A stretch of DNA of 64,000 nucleotides from Burkholderiales bacterium (GTDB lineage: Bacteria; Pseudomonadota; Gammaproteobacteria; Burkholderiales; UBA6910). Below the pieces are notes generated by a model. It had not been told where the DNA came from. It did no database searches and saw nothing but the letters and a program-made list of their open reading frames with translations. This document shows, piece by piece, positions 7,951-18,939 of the stretch (the first letter of the stretch is position 1; each line of letters starts with the position of its first letter). The translations under genes were made by a program, and so were the position numbers. The DNA lies in the NCBI GenBank assembly GCA_026005015.1, contig BPKG01000003.1, positions 248,001 to 312,000 on the forward strand, in the 5' to 3' direction.

Positions 7951-8301
7951 ATGAGTTCCGACCGTCGTTACTTGCCGGAAGAGGCCGACGAGGCCGCCAT
8001 CAACCAGGTGCTGGAAGCCGAGCGCGCGGCCCGGGAGCGGATCGAGGGCGCCCGGCAGGAGGCGGGCGGGTTGATCGCCGACGCGCGCCGAGAAGCCCGG
8101 CGCATTCAAGAGCGAACCGATGCCCGCGTCACCCGACTTCGCGCCGCATGCCAGCGGCGGGTGGCCCAGCGCGCCGCCGAGCTGGAGCGGGCCGCCCAGG
8201 AAATGCAGTCCATTCCCGTCCAGCAGGACGAGCGCTACGCGCGCCTGGACGAGGCCGTCGCCCGCTTGGCCGCCGCGCTCACCGGAGGAGATATTCCATG
8301 A
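7951..8301 (+). CDS. V/A-type ATPase peripheral stalk subunit (G/H-like)
   Basis: A 116-residue, highly charged, almost wholly alpha-helical protein with heptad-like Ala/Glu/Arg spacing from about residue 15 to 100 (RARERIEGARQEAGGL), as in the small peripheral-stalk subunit of archaeal/bacterial V-type ATPases (AhaH, NtpF, Thermus G). It opens a nine-gene operon and overlaps the next gene by ATGA. The family call rests on size, coiled-coil character and position rather than specific motifs. It would pair with the E subunit (11540-12169) as the stator. Confidence 0.7.
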   Translation: MSSDRRYLPEEADEAAINQVLEAERAARERIEGARQEAGGLIADARREARRIQERTDARVTRLRAACQRRVAQRAAELERAAQEMQSIPVQQDERYARLDEAVARLAAALTGGDIP

Positions 8302-9077
8302 GGGGCGGCGGCGCATTCGCCTATGCCCAGGCGCGTCTCCAGGCGCATCACGGACAGCGGGCCGGCGATCCCGTGTTCCAGTCCCTCGCCCCGATCGCCG
8401 AGTTCCGTCCTTACCTGGAGCGGGCGCGGCTCACTCCCCTCAAACCCTGGATACTAAACATCGGCCCCGGAAGCGATCCCCACGAGATCGAGCGCTTGCT
8501 GCGCGCCCACTTCCGGGCACGCATCGAGGAGGCGGCGGCGTGGGTCCCCGCCGCCTGGCGGGCGCCGGTGCGCTGGACCCAAGTGCTCGTCGATTTGCCG
8601 GCGCTCGAATACCTTCTGCGCGGCGAGCCGGCCCTGCCGTGGATGATGGAGGAGGACAGTCTAAAGGCCCTCGCCCTGGCCGAGCCCAAAGCGCGCCGCG
8701 CCGTGCTCGGGCTAGGGGACTACGGGCCCCTGGCCCAGGGCGCGGACAGGGAATCTCTGCTGGAGCGCTGGTTGCGGGCGTGGCGCTCCCTGCTCCCGAG
8801 GATGCCGAACCGCGCCGCCCGCCGGCTCGAAGGGCTGGTCGTACTGGTCCGCGACCACCGCGCCGCTTTCGCCCCGGCGCCCTCGGGCGAGACCCCATCG
8901 CCGCGGGCCGCTTGGGACGCCCGCCGGCGGCTCGAGGCGCAAGCCGCGCGCCACTTCCGGCGGGCTTTCCTCGAGCCGGCCGCGGTGTTCGCCCATCTGC
9001 TCCTCCTCGCCCTGGAATTCGAGCGCCTGCGCGGCGCCCTCGTGACCCGGCGCCTCTTCGCCTCGGAGGGCGGTTGA
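8298..9077 (+). CDS. Divergent V/A-type ATPase subunit C (d-like), putative
   Basis: A 259-residue soluble protein starting at the ATG that overlaps the previous stop. It begins AFAYAQARLQAHHGQRAGD and ends with ALEFERLRGALVTRRLF. The latter resembles the FEWERRNIR...RG.LFG end of subunit C, which sits between the rotor ring and the central shaft. The rest is too divergent for certainty. The operon has every other V-ATPase subunit and no other C candidate, and archaeal/Thermus operons also carry C, so position supports the call. Overlap TGATG with the next gene shows tight coupling. Confidence 0.6.
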   Translation: MRGGGAFAYAQARLQAHHGQRAGDPVFQSLAPIAEFRPYLERARLTPLKPWILNIGPGSDPHEIERLLRAHFRARIEEAAAWVPAAWRAPVRWTQVLVDLPALEYLLRGEPALPWMMEEDSLKALALAEPKARRAVLGLGDYGPLAQGADRESLLERWLRAWRSLLPRMPNRAARRLEGLVVLVRDHRAAFAPAPSGETPSPRAAWDARRRLEAQAARHFRRAFLEPAAVFAHLLLLALEFERLRGALVTRRLFASEGG

Positions 9078-10876
9078 TGCTGCGCCCGGTGCCCGCCCGC
9101 TGGTTCGAGGCCCTCGTCACCCATGACGACGTCGCCGCGGCGCTGGAGGCGCTCGCCCGCACCGGCACGGTGGAACTGGAGGTGCACGCCCCGCACCAGG
9201 CCCTCGCGCCCCTCGCAGAGCTGAAGCCCGCGCTCGACGCCTACGGCGATCTGGCGAGCCGTTATCGGCCCTACTGGCCTGCCGCGTCGGGCGCGGCGCC
9301 CGACGGCCTCCGCTCGCCGCGGGAGATCCTGGAGGAGGGGCTCGAGCGCCTGGCGCAATGGAGCAAAGCCGCCGATCCCGTGATCCGGCGGTTGCAGGCC
9401 CTCGAGCACGAAGCGGCCGAGCTGGAACTCTGGCGCGAGCTCTTCGAGCGCCACCCGGGAAGCGAAATCGAGTTCGACCTGCTGCGCCATCCCGACGGCA
9501 TGCTGGCGCGGCGGCTGTACGTTTTTCCTCTCGACGCGCCGCTGCCCCTGCCCGAAGGGGTGCTGGCCCGCCGCTTCCCGTTGAAACACCAGGCCTGCGT
9601 GCTGGTGGTGGGCCCACCGGAGGCCGTCGCCGACCTCGACCGCCAGGCGACCGCCCTCAAGGGCCGGGTGAGCGGGCTCCGCATCCCTCCCTGGCTCGGC
9701 GCGCGCGCGGCCGACAACCTGCTTCGCGTCGTCCGGCGCTTGGAGGAGATCCAGGCCGAGGGGGAGCGGGCGCGAGCGGAGCTGGCGGAGCTCAGCCGCC
9801 GCTTCGCGATCGCGCCTTGCATCGCCGCCATCGAGCGGCTGCGCTGGTTCGTGGCCCAAGTGCACCGGCTTCCGAGCACCGATTGCTTCGCCTGGCTCAC
9901 GGGCTGGACCTCCGATCTGGGCGGCAAGCGGCTCAAGGCGGCCCTGGAACGCGCGGGCGTGCGCGCCCTCCTGCGCTTTCCGTCTCCGCCCGAGGGAGCC
10001 AGACCTCCCCTCATCCTGAGAAACCCATGGTGGGCCCGGCCTTTCGAACTGTTCGCCCGGGCGATCGGGGTGCCTTCCCGGGATGAGGTGGATCCGAGCC
10101 CGTTGCTCGCCCTGGTGGTGCCCCTGCTGTTCGGCTACATGTTCGGCGACATGGGCCAGGGGCTGGTCATCCTGGTCGCGGGCCTGGCGCTGCGCCGGCG
10201 TCTTGCCGTGGCGCGGCTCTTCATCGCCGGGGGAATCGCGGCCATGGCCTTCGGCGCCCTGTTCGGGAGCGTCTTCGCCCGGGAGGACCTCATTCCGGCT
10301 CTCTGGTTGCACCCGTTGGATGAGCCCCTCACGGTGCTCGCCGTGCCCCTCGCTGGGGGAGCCCTGCTGCTTGCGCTGGGGCTCGTCCTCAACGGGGTGG
10401 AAGCGGGGTGGCGCGGCGAAGCCCGCCGCTGGCTGCAGCGGGATGCCGGTATGCTGCTGTTCTACGCCGGGATGCTCGGTGCCGTCCTCGAGCCAGCCCT
10501 GATCTGGGCGGCCTTCGGCGGCCTCGTCTGGTACGCCGCCGGGCACGCCCTGGGCGAGGGTCGCTGGAGCGGCCTCCCCGGCGGCCTCGGCGGCGCCCTC
10601 GAAAGCGCTTTCCAGCTCGCCCTCAACACCCTCTCCTTCGCCCGGGTGGGCGCCTTCGCCCTCGCCCACGCGGGCCTCGGCTCGGCGACGATGGCGCTGG
10701 CGGAGGCCGCCGGCGGCGCGGCGCCGGTGATCCTCGCGCTGGGAAACGCCCTCATCATCCTGCTGGAGGGATTGGTGGTCTCGATCCAGACCACCCGTCT
10801 CGTGCTGTTCGAGTTTTTCATCCGGTTCCTGCGCGGCGAGGGCCGCCCGTTCCGCCCCCTGGCCGTGCCCTATTGA
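9077..10876 (+). CDS. V/A-type ATPase membrane subunit I (a-type)
   Basis: A 599-residue stator membrane subunit that forms the ion half-channels. The N-terminal half (to about 330) is soluble and partly coiled-coil (EEIQAEGERARAELAEL). The C-terminal half has seven or eight hydrophobic helices. The essential arginine facing the rotor carboxylate is seen in LSFARVGAFALAHAG near residue 523. LFGYMFGDMGQGL is the conserved first membrane motif of the family. Starts at ATG 9077 (TGATG overlap). It is slightly shorter than typical 640-residue I subunits. Confidence 0.92.
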   Translation: MLRPVPARWFEALVTHDDVAAALEALARTGTVELEVHAPHQALAPLAELKPALDAYGDLASRYRPYWPAASGAAPDGLRSPREILEEGLERLAQWSKAADPVIRRLQALEHEAAELELWRELFERHPGSEIEFDLLRHPDGMLARRLYVFPLDAPLPLPEGVLARRFPLKHQACVLVVGPPEAVADLDRQATALKGRVSGLRIPPWLGARAADNLLRVVRRLEEIQAEGERARAELAELSRRFAIAPCIAAIERLRWFVAQVHRLPSTDCFAWLTGWTSDLGGKRLKAALERAGVRALLRFPSPPEGARPPLILRNPWWARPFELFARAIGVPSRDEVDPSPLLALVVPLLFGYMFGDMGQGLVILVAGLALRRRLAVARLFIAGGIAAMAFGALFGSVFAREDLIPALWLHPLDEPLTVLAVPLAGGALLLALGLVLNGVEAGWRGEARRWLQRDAGMLLFYAGMLGAVLEPALIWAAFGGLVWYAAGHALGEGRWSGLPGGLGGALESAFQLALNTLSFARVGAFALAHAGLGSATMALAEAAGGAAPVILALGNALIILLEGLVVSIQTTRLVLFEFFIRFLRGEGRPFRPLAVPY

Positions 10877-10896
10877 CCTTGATCGAGGAGGCTTGC

Positions 10897-11247
10897 GTGC
10901 AGCGAAAAATGAAGATAGCCATCGCCCTCACCGTGGTTTGCGCCGTACTGGGTGCTCTCACCGGCGTGCTCCTGTGGGGACCCTGGGCCCTGGCGGCGGA
11001 GGCGGCTGCGGGCGCCGCCGTGAGCGGCGAGGCGCTGAGCTGGGGCTTTGCCAGCGCCGGGGCGGCGACCGGGCTCGCGGCCATCGGCGCCGGCATCGCA
11101 GTGGCCAACGTGGGTGCCGCGGCGGTCGGGGCGATCGCGGAAAAGCCGGAGCTCTTCGGCCGGCTGCTCATCCTGGTGGGGCTGGCCGAAGGGATCGCCA
11201 TCTACGGCCTGATCGTCTCGATCCTGATCCTCAACCGGCTCGCCTGA
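10897..11247 (+). CDS. V/A-type ATPase proteolipid subunit K (c-ring)
   Basis: A 116-residue proteolipid. An N-terminal signal-like helix precedes two ring helices: GAATGLAAIGAGIAVANVGA and LILVGLAEGIAIYGLIVSIL, with ion-carrying glutamate E98. The start is the GTG at 10897, five bases after AGGAGG; an ATG at 10912 is also possible. The first ring helix lacks the Gln used for Na+ liganding in Na+-specific rings, and the Glu is followed by Gly rather than Ser/Thr. H+ coupling is therefore more likely than Na+ (inference). Confidence 0.9.
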   Translation: MQRKMKIAIALTVVCAVLGALTGVLLWGPWALAAEAAAGAAVSGEALSWGFASAGAATGLAAIGAGIAVANVGAAAVGAIAEKPELFGRLLILVGLAEGIAIYGLIVSILILNRLA

Positions 11248-11249
11248 CT

Positions 11250-11543
11250 ATGGTGCCCATCTTCATCGGGGACGAAGTGAGCGCCGCCGGCTTCCGGCTC
11301 GCGGGCCTCCTCGCCCGGACGCCGCCTCCCGGCGAGGAAGCGCCGCTTTTCGAATCCGCCCTGGGCGAAACATCGCTGGTGCTGGTCACCGCCGAGGTGG
11401 CCGCCCGCATCCCCACCCCCCTCCTTTCCCGCGCTCTCGCCGGGCCGTTACCCCTGGTCCTCGTGATCCCCGACGTGCGCGGCCGCCGGGCGCCGCTGGA
11501 CCTGGGACGCGCCGTGCGCCTGCAGCTCGGCATGGAGCCATGA
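11250..11543 (+). CDS. V/A-type ATPase subunit F
   Basis: A 97-residue small subunit of the central rotor shaft. It starts PIFIGDEVSAAGFRLAG, matching the family opening where a GDE/A.GFRLAG stretch forms the first Rossmann-like strand and helix. It then has TSLVLVTAEVAARIP and ends in PLVLVIPDVRG, the family's IP core. ATG 11250 follows the K stop by two bases; its own stop overlaps the E start by ATGA. Length is normal (95-110). Confidence 0.85.
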   Translation: MVPIFIGDEVSAAGFRLAGLLARTPPPGEEAPLFESALGETSLVLVTAEVAARIPTPLLSRALAGPLPLVLVIPDVRGRRAPLDLGRAVRLQLGMEP

Positions 11544-12169
11544 GCGGCGCGCTCGAGCAAATGCTGCGCCTGGTAGGCGAGCGGGAACGGCGGGAGCGGG
11601 AAGCGATCCTGGCCCAGGCCCGGGCCGAGGCGCGTCTAATCGTGGCCGAGGCGCGATCCGAGGCACGTAAGCGAGTGCGCCGGGACGTGGAGGAGATGCG
11701 CCAGTGGGTGCGCCAGGAAATCGGACGGGCGGAAGCGGCGTTCGAGACCGCGAAGCGCCGCCATCAGTCGCAGCGCGACGCGGCGCTGCTCGAGGCGGGA
11801 TGGGGGCGGCTGCGAGAGGCCCTCGCCGCCCGCTGGCGGGACCCCGCGGCGAGGCGCGCCTGGGTGGAGATGCTCCTTCGGGAAGCGCTCGCGAGCTTGC
11901 CCAAGACCGCCTGGGACATCGTCCATCCCCGCGACTGGCCGGAGGCGGAGCGCACCGCGCTGGCACAACGCCTGGAAGGCGCGCTGGGCCATCCGCCCCG
12001 CTTCCACCCATCCCCGGACTGCTCAGCCGGGTTAAAGCTGTGCGCCGGCGGCGCCTGCCTGGACGGAACCCTCGAGGCAATCCTGCTGGACCGCCCGGAG
12101 ATCGAAGCGCGGCTCCTCGCGGAGCTGGGCAGGGAAGCGAGCAAACGCCAGGCGGCGGGAGCGAAATAG
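11540..12169 (+). CDS. V/A-type ATPase subunit E (peripheral stalk)
   Basis: A 209-residue stator protein: a long N-terminal coiled coil (about 5-95, with AEARLIVAEARSEARKRV) and a globular C-terminal domain (about 100-200) ending CAGGACLDGTLEAILLDR. The latter matches the G.D.T....I..R pattern of E subunits that contact the B subunit. It would pair with the first gene of the operon. A 118-bp gap holding a dispersed repeat separates it from subunit A. Confidence 0.85.
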   Translation: MSGALEQMLRLVGERERREREAILAQARAEARLIVAEARSEARKRVRRDVEEMRQWVRQEIGRAEAAFETAKRRHQSQRDAALLEAGWGRLREALAARWRDPAARRAWVEMLLREALASLPKTAWDIVHPRDWPEAERTALAQRLEGALGHPPRFHPSPDCSAGLKLCAGGACLDGTLEAILLDRPEIEARLLAELGREASKRQAAGAK

Positions 12170-12178
12170 GGAGCGTCC

Positions 12179-12283
12179 TAAAAATGCTTGACGGCGCTCG
12201 GCCCTCTCCACTTCCCCCTCTCCCAGCGGGAGAGGGGAACAGGACCGCGGTCAATGGTTCGTCAACCATTGACCGGGGGCTCA
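12179..12283. repeat. Dispersed intergenic repeat, copy B, inside the V-ATPase operon
   Basis: Same element as 5277-5464: begins TGCTTGACGGCGCTCGGCC, has a CCCTCTCCC...GGGAGAGGGG stem, and ends with a perfect hairpin at 12249-12274 (GGTCAATGGTT-CGTC-AACCATTGACC) then GGCTCA. It lies between atpE- and atpA-type genes and ends four bases before the ATG, so it lies in the leader of subunit A and may affect its translation or relative expression. Confidence 0.7.
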
Positions 12284-12287
12284 ATCG

Positions 12288-14034
<1,747 letters not shown>

Positions 14035-14045
<11 letters not shown>

Positions 14046-15459
14046 GCTGGTGGTGGAAGGGGCAGCCACCCGCCTCGACGGGCCGCTCCTGTTCCTGCGG
14101 CGCGTGGTCGAAGCCGGGCTCAACGACGCGGTGGAGGTCCTGGGCAGCGACGGGCGTCCCCGGCTCGGGCGCGTGGCGACACTGGACGAAGCGCACATCG
14201 TGATCGAGGTGCTGGAGAGCACCGCGGGCCTCGCCCTGCCCGACACCCGCGTGCGCCTCCACGGCGGCCCGCTGCAGTTCAACGTGGGACCGGGGATCCT
14301 GGGGCGGGTCTTCAACGGCGTGGGACAGCCCATCGACGGCGGACCGCCGGTCGCCGCGGAGAGAAGCCTCCCCATCGAAGGCTTTCCCCTGAACCCCGTG
14401 GAGCGCAGCATCCCGCGGGACTTCATCGAGACGGGCATCTCCACCATCGACCTCATGAATTCCCTGGTGCGGGGGCAAAAGCTGCCCCTGTTCTCGGGGG
14501 GCGGGCTGCCCCATGACCGCATGGCGGCGGAGATCGCCATCCATGCGCGCCTGCGCCGCGGCGGCATCCGGGACCATGGGCAAAGCGGCGGACGGGGCGC
14601 CGCCCGCGCCGAGGACTTCGCCATCGTCTTCGCCGGCATCGGGCTGACCTACGAAAGCGCCGAGCATTTCCGCCGCGCCTTCGAAGAGTCCGGGGCCATG
14701 GGCCGCACGGCCCTGTTCCTCAACCTCGCCTCGGATTCGAGCACGCAGCGGCTGCTCACGCCGCGCTTCGCCCTCACCGCCGCAGAGTACCTGGCCTTCA
14801 CCGAAGGCAAGCACGTGCTCGCCATCATGACCGACCTCACCAACTACTGCGAGGCGCTGCGGGAGGTCTCGGCGAGCCACGGGGAGATCCCCTCGCACAA
14901 GGGCTATCCCGGCTACCTTTACTCGGACCTCGCCACCCTCTACGAGCGGGCCGGCTGCCTGCGGGGCTCGCCGGGAACGCTCACGCAGCTTCCGATCCTC
15001 ACCATGCCCGCGGACGACATCGGCCACCCGATCCCGGACCTCTCCGGCTACATCACCGAGGGCCAGATCGTCCTCGACCGGGAGCTTGACCGCCGCGGCA
15101 TCTACCCGCCGGTCAAGGTGCTGCCGTCCCTGTCGCGGCTGATGAAGGACGGTACCGGCGCGAAATACACCCACCCCGATCATCCGGCCCTCGCTAGCCA
15201 GCTCTTCGCCGCCTACGCCCGGGCGATGCAGGCGCGCATCCTGGCGAGCGTGGTGGGCGAGGAAGGCCTGTCTGAGACCGATGTCAAGTACCTGGCGCTG
15301 GGCGAGCGCTTCGAACGCGACCTGGTGAATCAGCCGGGCCCGCGCACCCTGGAGGAGAGCATGGCGATCGGCTGGCGCATCCTGCGGGCCCTGCCGAGGA
15401 GCGAGCTCACGCGGCTTTCGGACGCCCAGATCGCGGCGCACATCGAGGGCCGCCCATGA
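14035..15459 (+). CDS. V/A-type ATPase regulatory subunit B
   Basis: A 474-residue non-catalytic head subunit. The P-loop is degenerate (FSGGGLPHDRMAAEIA instead of GKT), as expected for B. Other family marks are IDLMNSLVRGQKLPLFS, TDLTNYCEALREVS and YPGYLYSDLATLYERAG. The start at 14035 lies inside the end of subunit A, giving translational coupling. The C-terminus overlaps subunit D by four bases. It forms the A3B3 hexamer with the preceding gene. Confidence 0.96.
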
Positions 15460-16049
15460 GGGAGATCACGCCCACCCGCACCGCGGCGATGGAGCTCAAG
15501 GAGGAGCGGCGCGCCATGCGGGAGGGCTACGAGTTCCTGGACGAGAAGCGGCTGCTCCTCGCCGCCGAAATGCTGCGGGAGCTCAAGCGCTATGAGCAGG
15601 ACCGGGCCGCGCTGCTCGAGGCGCTGGCGCGGGCGGCAAGCGCGCTGCAGGCGGCCTGCGCCCGTCACGGACTGCAGGGCGTGCAGGTCTATCCCGCCGC
15701 CCGGCTGGAAAACGCCCGGCTCCAGGTGATCCCGCGCCGGCTGCTGGGCGTGCGGCTGCAGGAGGCGCGGCTGGAGGCGGACGCCGCGTCGGCGTCGCCC
15801 GCGCTCCACCCTTCCCCCGAGGCTGAGCACTGCCGCGGCGCCTTCCTCGAGGTGGCGCGGCGCTCGGCCGGCCTCGCCGCGATCGCGGGCAACTTGGAGC
15901 GCTTGCGGCGCGAGTACCGCCGCACCGAGCGCCGCGCCCGCGCCCTGGAGGACGTGCTTATGCCGGAGATCGAGCAGGCGCTCTACGAAATCGAATCCCG
16001 GCTCGAAGAGATGGAGCAGGAAGAGGCGGTGCGGCTGAGGCGGGGGTAG
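15456..16049 (+). CDS. V/A-type ATPase subunit D (central shaft)
   Basis: A 197-residue rotor-axle protein. N-terminal PTRTAAMELKEERRAMREGY and LLDEKR-like EFLDEKRLLLAAEML match the first long helix of subunit D. The C-terminal helix RREYRRTERRARALEDVLMP followed by IEQALYEIESRLEEME completes the antiparallel coiled coil. It is the last gene of the operon and is convergent with the arxR-like gene 35 bp away. With it the set G/H, C, I, K, F, E, A, B, D is complete. Confidence 0.93.
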   Translation: MREITPTRTAAMELKEERRAMREGYEFLDEKRLLLAAEMLRELKRYEQDRAALLEALARAASALQAACARHGLQGVQVYPAARLENARLQVIPRRLLGVRLQEARLEADAASASPALHPSPEAEHCRGAFLEVARRSAGLAAIAGNLERLRREYRRTERRARALEDVLMPEIEQALYEIESRLEEMEQEEAVRLRRG

Positions 16050-16084
16050 CCCCTGTTTCGAACGCGCTAAATCCCGCGGCGCGG

Positions 16085-17431
16085 TCAGCGCTCCTCCGGG
16101 AGGTGCGCTTCCTGGGGCGGCTTGATCCTGTGCCGCACCATCTTCTCCCACAGGTTCTTGCGGCTGATGCCCAGCGCCTGGGCGGCGCGGCCGATCTGCC
16201 ACTGTTGGCGCTGCAAGGCCTGCAAGATATAGCTCGCTTCGCACTCCTCCAGGTATCGCGCCAGGTTGACCGCACCCGTTGGCGGGGGAAGCGACGCGAG
16301 CTGGCCGGGCTCGAAGAACGCCTCTGGCCCGAGCGCTTCATCGGGACAGAGAATACAGGCGCGCTCGATCGCGTGCCGCAGCTCCCGCAGGTTGCCCGGC
16401 CAGGGATAGCACAGCAGGGCCCGCTCCGCCTCCGCCGCGAGACGGCGCCGCGGCGTGCCGTGCTGGGCGGCGAACTCCTCCAGGAAGCGCTCGGCGAACC
16501 ACAGGATGTCCTCGCGCCGCTCCCGCAGGGGCGGCACCCGCAGGTGGATGACGTGGATGCGATAATAAAGGTCTTCCCGGAAGCGCCCCTGCTCGGTCAG
16601 CACCCTCAAGTCCTGATGGGTGGCACATACCAGCCGCAGGGAAACGGGGATCGCCTTTTCGCCGCCGACCCGCACTACCGCCCGCTCCTGGATCGCCCGC
16701 AGCAGCTTCACCTGCATCGGGAGCGGCATCTCGCCGATCTCGTCCAGGAACAGGGTGCCGCCGTGGGCCTGCTCGAACACGCCCCGGTGGGTACGCACGG
16801 CGCCGGTGAACGCGCCCCGCTCGTGCCCGAACAGCTCCGCCTCCAGCAGGGATTCGCTGACCGCGCCGCAGTTCACTGCCACGAACGCGCCGCCGCCCGC
16901 CACCCGGTGGAGCTCCCGCGCCACCCACTCCTTGCCGACCCCGGATTCCCCGGTGATGAGCACCGTGGAAGCATGCCGGGCGAGGCGCGGCAGCGTCTCG
17001 GCGATGCGCCGCATGGCCGGCGACAGCCCAAGGCCGGCCGGAACGGGCGCCACGGTGAAGGCACCCAGGGCGCGCACCTTCTCCACGAACTCATCCAGGT
17101 CGAACGGCTTGGTGACGTAATCGGCCGCCCCCTCCTTCAGCAGCCTCACCGCCCGATCGATGGAGCCGAAGCCGGTGATGAACAGGAACGGCGGCAGCGC
17201 CTGCGCTTCGCCCTTGAGCTGCCGGAACATGTCCTCGCCGCTCAACCCCGGCAGCCGCACGTCGCTTACCACCACCGCGTAGCGGCGGCGGCGAATGGCT
17301 GCCATGGCGGCCCGGGCGTCCCGGTGCCAATCGACGGCGTAGCCCTCCAGGCGGAACCGGTCCACCAGGGACTCGCCCATGATCGGGTCGTCTTCAACCA
17401 GGCACAGCGCCGGCGGGTGCTCGTGTTTCAT
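16085..17431 (-). CDS. arxR: Sigma-54-dependent response regulator, ArxR/AioR-like
   Basis: A 448-residue NtrC-type activator. The receiver domain (about 8-120) has DDP acidic residues, phospho-acceptor in [13 protein letters not shown] and Lys in YVTKPFD. The AAA+ domain has Walker A GESGVGKE and the sigma-54 contact motif ERGAFTGA. The C-terminal Fis-type helix-turn-helix reads [18 protein letters not shown]. Its ATG lies inside the kinase gene (38-base overlap). With the kinase and PhnD-like protein it forms the same X-S-R trio that controls arsenite oxidases, and it faces an arx operon. Expected targets are the GTTAC-N6-GTAAC pair at 19861-19910. Confidence 0.87.
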   Translation of the reverse strand: MKHEHPPALCLVEDDPIMGESLVDRFRLEGYAVDWHRDARAAMAAIRRRRYAVVVSDVRLPGLSGEDMFRQLKGEAQALPPFLFITGFGSIDRAVRLLKEGAADYVTKPFDLDEFVEKVRALGAFTVAPVPAGLGLSPAMRRIAETLPRLARHASTVLITGESGVGKEWVARELHRVAGGGAFVAVNCGAVSESLLEAELFGHERGAFTGAVRTHRGVFEQAHGGTLFLDEIGEMPLPMQVKLLRAIQERAVVRVGGEKAIPVSLRLVCATHQDLRVLTEQGRFREDLYYRIHVIHLRVPPLRERREDILWFAERFLEEFAAQHGTPRRRLAAEAERALLCYPWPGNLRELRHAIERACILCPDEALGPEAFFEPGQLASLPPPTGAVNLARYLEECEASYILQALQRQQWQIGRAAQALGISRKNLWEKMVRHRIKPPQEAHLPEER

Positions 17432-18938
17432 GCTCCGGGCTCACGGGAAGATGGACGACGAAGCGGGTCTCGCCGGGCTCGCTGTGCACGCGGATCGACC
17501 CGCCCAATTGCTGCACGATCTGGTAGGTGACCCATAGCCCCAGGCCGTTGCCGTCTTCGCTCAACCGGGAGAAGGGCTCGAACAGGTACTGCTGCTCGTG
17601 CTCGGGGATGTAGGCGCCGTCGTTGCTCACGCGGATCTCCAGGCGTTCCCCCACGACCCGCATGCCGCACTCGATGCGACCACCCGCCTCCACCGCGCGG
17701 GTGGCGTTGAGCAGCAGGTTGAGCAGGATCTGGCGCACCAGGGTGGAGGGCAGCGGCAAGGGCGCCTCGATCCGGTTGTCCCAGGCGAGATGTGCGCCCT
17801 TGGGGTGGGCGTCGGACAGGACCAGGATGCGGATATCCTCCAGGTCCTGGGGCGTCAGGGGATGGCTTTCCACCTTGGCCTCCACTAGCAGGGCCCCCAC
17901 CGTTTCCTTGATCTGCAGGAGGCCGCGCTCCAGGAGGGACAGCGTGCGCTGGCTCAGGGCCAGGTTCCCGGGCAAGGCGCACTCGCTGCACGGCTCCCCA
18001 CGTCCCGGGGCAAGGGGCGGCAGCGCCTCGCCCCCGTGCCGGCGGTAGGTGCTGATCGCGTTGAGCATGCCTCCCAGCGGATTGTTGATCTCGTGGGCGA
18101 TCCCGGCCGAGAGCCGGCCCAGCGCCGCGAGCCGCTCGCTCACCATCACTTGTTTCTCCATCGTCTCTTTCTCGCGCAGCTCGGCCAGCATGCGCTGGAA
18201 AGCCGCCCCCAACTGGCCGATCTCGTCCCGGGATTCTCTCAAGGAGCATTCGATCTCCTCGGGCTTTCGCGTTCCCACGAGCCGCATGCATTCGGCGAGC
18301 CGCACCAGGGGAATCGCCATGCGGTGCCCCCAGTACCAGGCGATCGGCAGGATCGCCGCCACCACCAGCAGGGTTATGAAGAATGCGTTTTTCACAATGC
18401 CGTCAAAGCGCTGGGCAAAGATCGACTTGGAATAGGTCATGACCAGCGTGGCGACGCGCACACCGTCGGCCATCACGGGCGCCAGCACGTAGATGTTGCG
18501 CCCTCCGGCCGGCTCCACCGTGACCGGGTTTTCCCCGGAAAGGACCGCCAATGGGCCGGCGAGGGCCGCCAGCTCCGGGTTCGCCCGGGCTGGGTCGCTC
18601 AAGATCGGATAACGCTCGGGATGGCTGGAGACGTACACCCGGTCCTTTTCGTCCAGCACGACGATCGCCTCCACCCGAGTCGCATCGCCGGCATCGAGGG
18701 CCTGGAGCGGGGTGCGCACGATTTCGAAGGCGCGCCACACGTCGTCGTGGATCACCAGCGGCGTCAGGGTGCGGGCCAGCACCCGGGCCAGGCGCTCGGC
18801 GCTCGCCTTGAGGTCGTGCTCGAGATCCACCGAAGCGCGGTAAACCAGCGAGGCGGTCACCATCAACGCGGTCGCCAGGATCACCACGGCGCCCTGCAAC
18901 GGAATCTTGTGGCGCAGGCTCAAGTCCCGCAGCCGCAT
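17394..18938 (-). CDS. arxS: Sensor histidine kinase, ArxS/AioS-like
   Basis: A 514-residue membrane kinase starting at the ATG one base past the arxX stop. A first membrane helix (about 12-32), a periplasmic sensing region of about 150 residues, a second helix (about 195-215) and a HAMP-like linker are followed by the H-box GIAHEINNPLGGML and ATP-binding boxes NLLLNATRAV and GNGLGLWVTYQIV. Unusual: a CxxC (EPCSECALPG) lies between the H-box and the ATP-binding domain, which could bind metal or respond to thiol reagents such as arsenite (inference). Translationally coupled to arxR. Confidence 0.85.
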   Translation of the reverse strand: MRLRDLSLRHKIPLQGAVVILATALMVTASLVYRASVDLEHDLKASAERLARVLARTLTPLVIHDDVWRAFEIVRTPLQALDAGDATRVEAIVVLDEKDRVYVSSHPERYPILSDPARANPELAALAGPLAVLSGENPVTVEPAGGRNIYVLAPVMADGVRVATLVMTYSKSIFAQRFDGIVKNAFFITLLVVAAILPIAWYWGHRMAIPLVRLAECMRLVGTRKPEEIECSLRESRDEIGQLGAAFQRMLAELREKETMEKQVMVSERLAALGRLSAGIAHEINNPLGGMLNAISTYRRHGGEALPPLAPGRGEPCSECALPGNLALSQRTLSLLERGLLQIKETVGALLVEAKVESHPLTPQDLEDIRILVLSDAHPKGAHLAWDNRIEAPLPLPSTLVRQILLNLLLNATRAVEAGGRIECGMRVVGERLEIRVSNDGAYIPEHEQQYLFEPFSRLSEDGNGLGLWVTYQIVQQLGGSIRVHSEPGETRFVVHLPVSPEHETRAPAGAVPG

Positions 18939-18939
18939 G

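Noticed and set aside
7826-7952. Upstream start of the MenA-like gene at 7952
   Set aside because: It would run across the Fnr box and overlap the V-ATPase start; the extra residues are low-complexity, and a better RBS precedes 7823.
10897-11247. Na+-specific c-ring
   Set aside because: The glutamine on the first ring helix and the Ser/Thr after the carboxylate, both used in Na+ binding, are not present.
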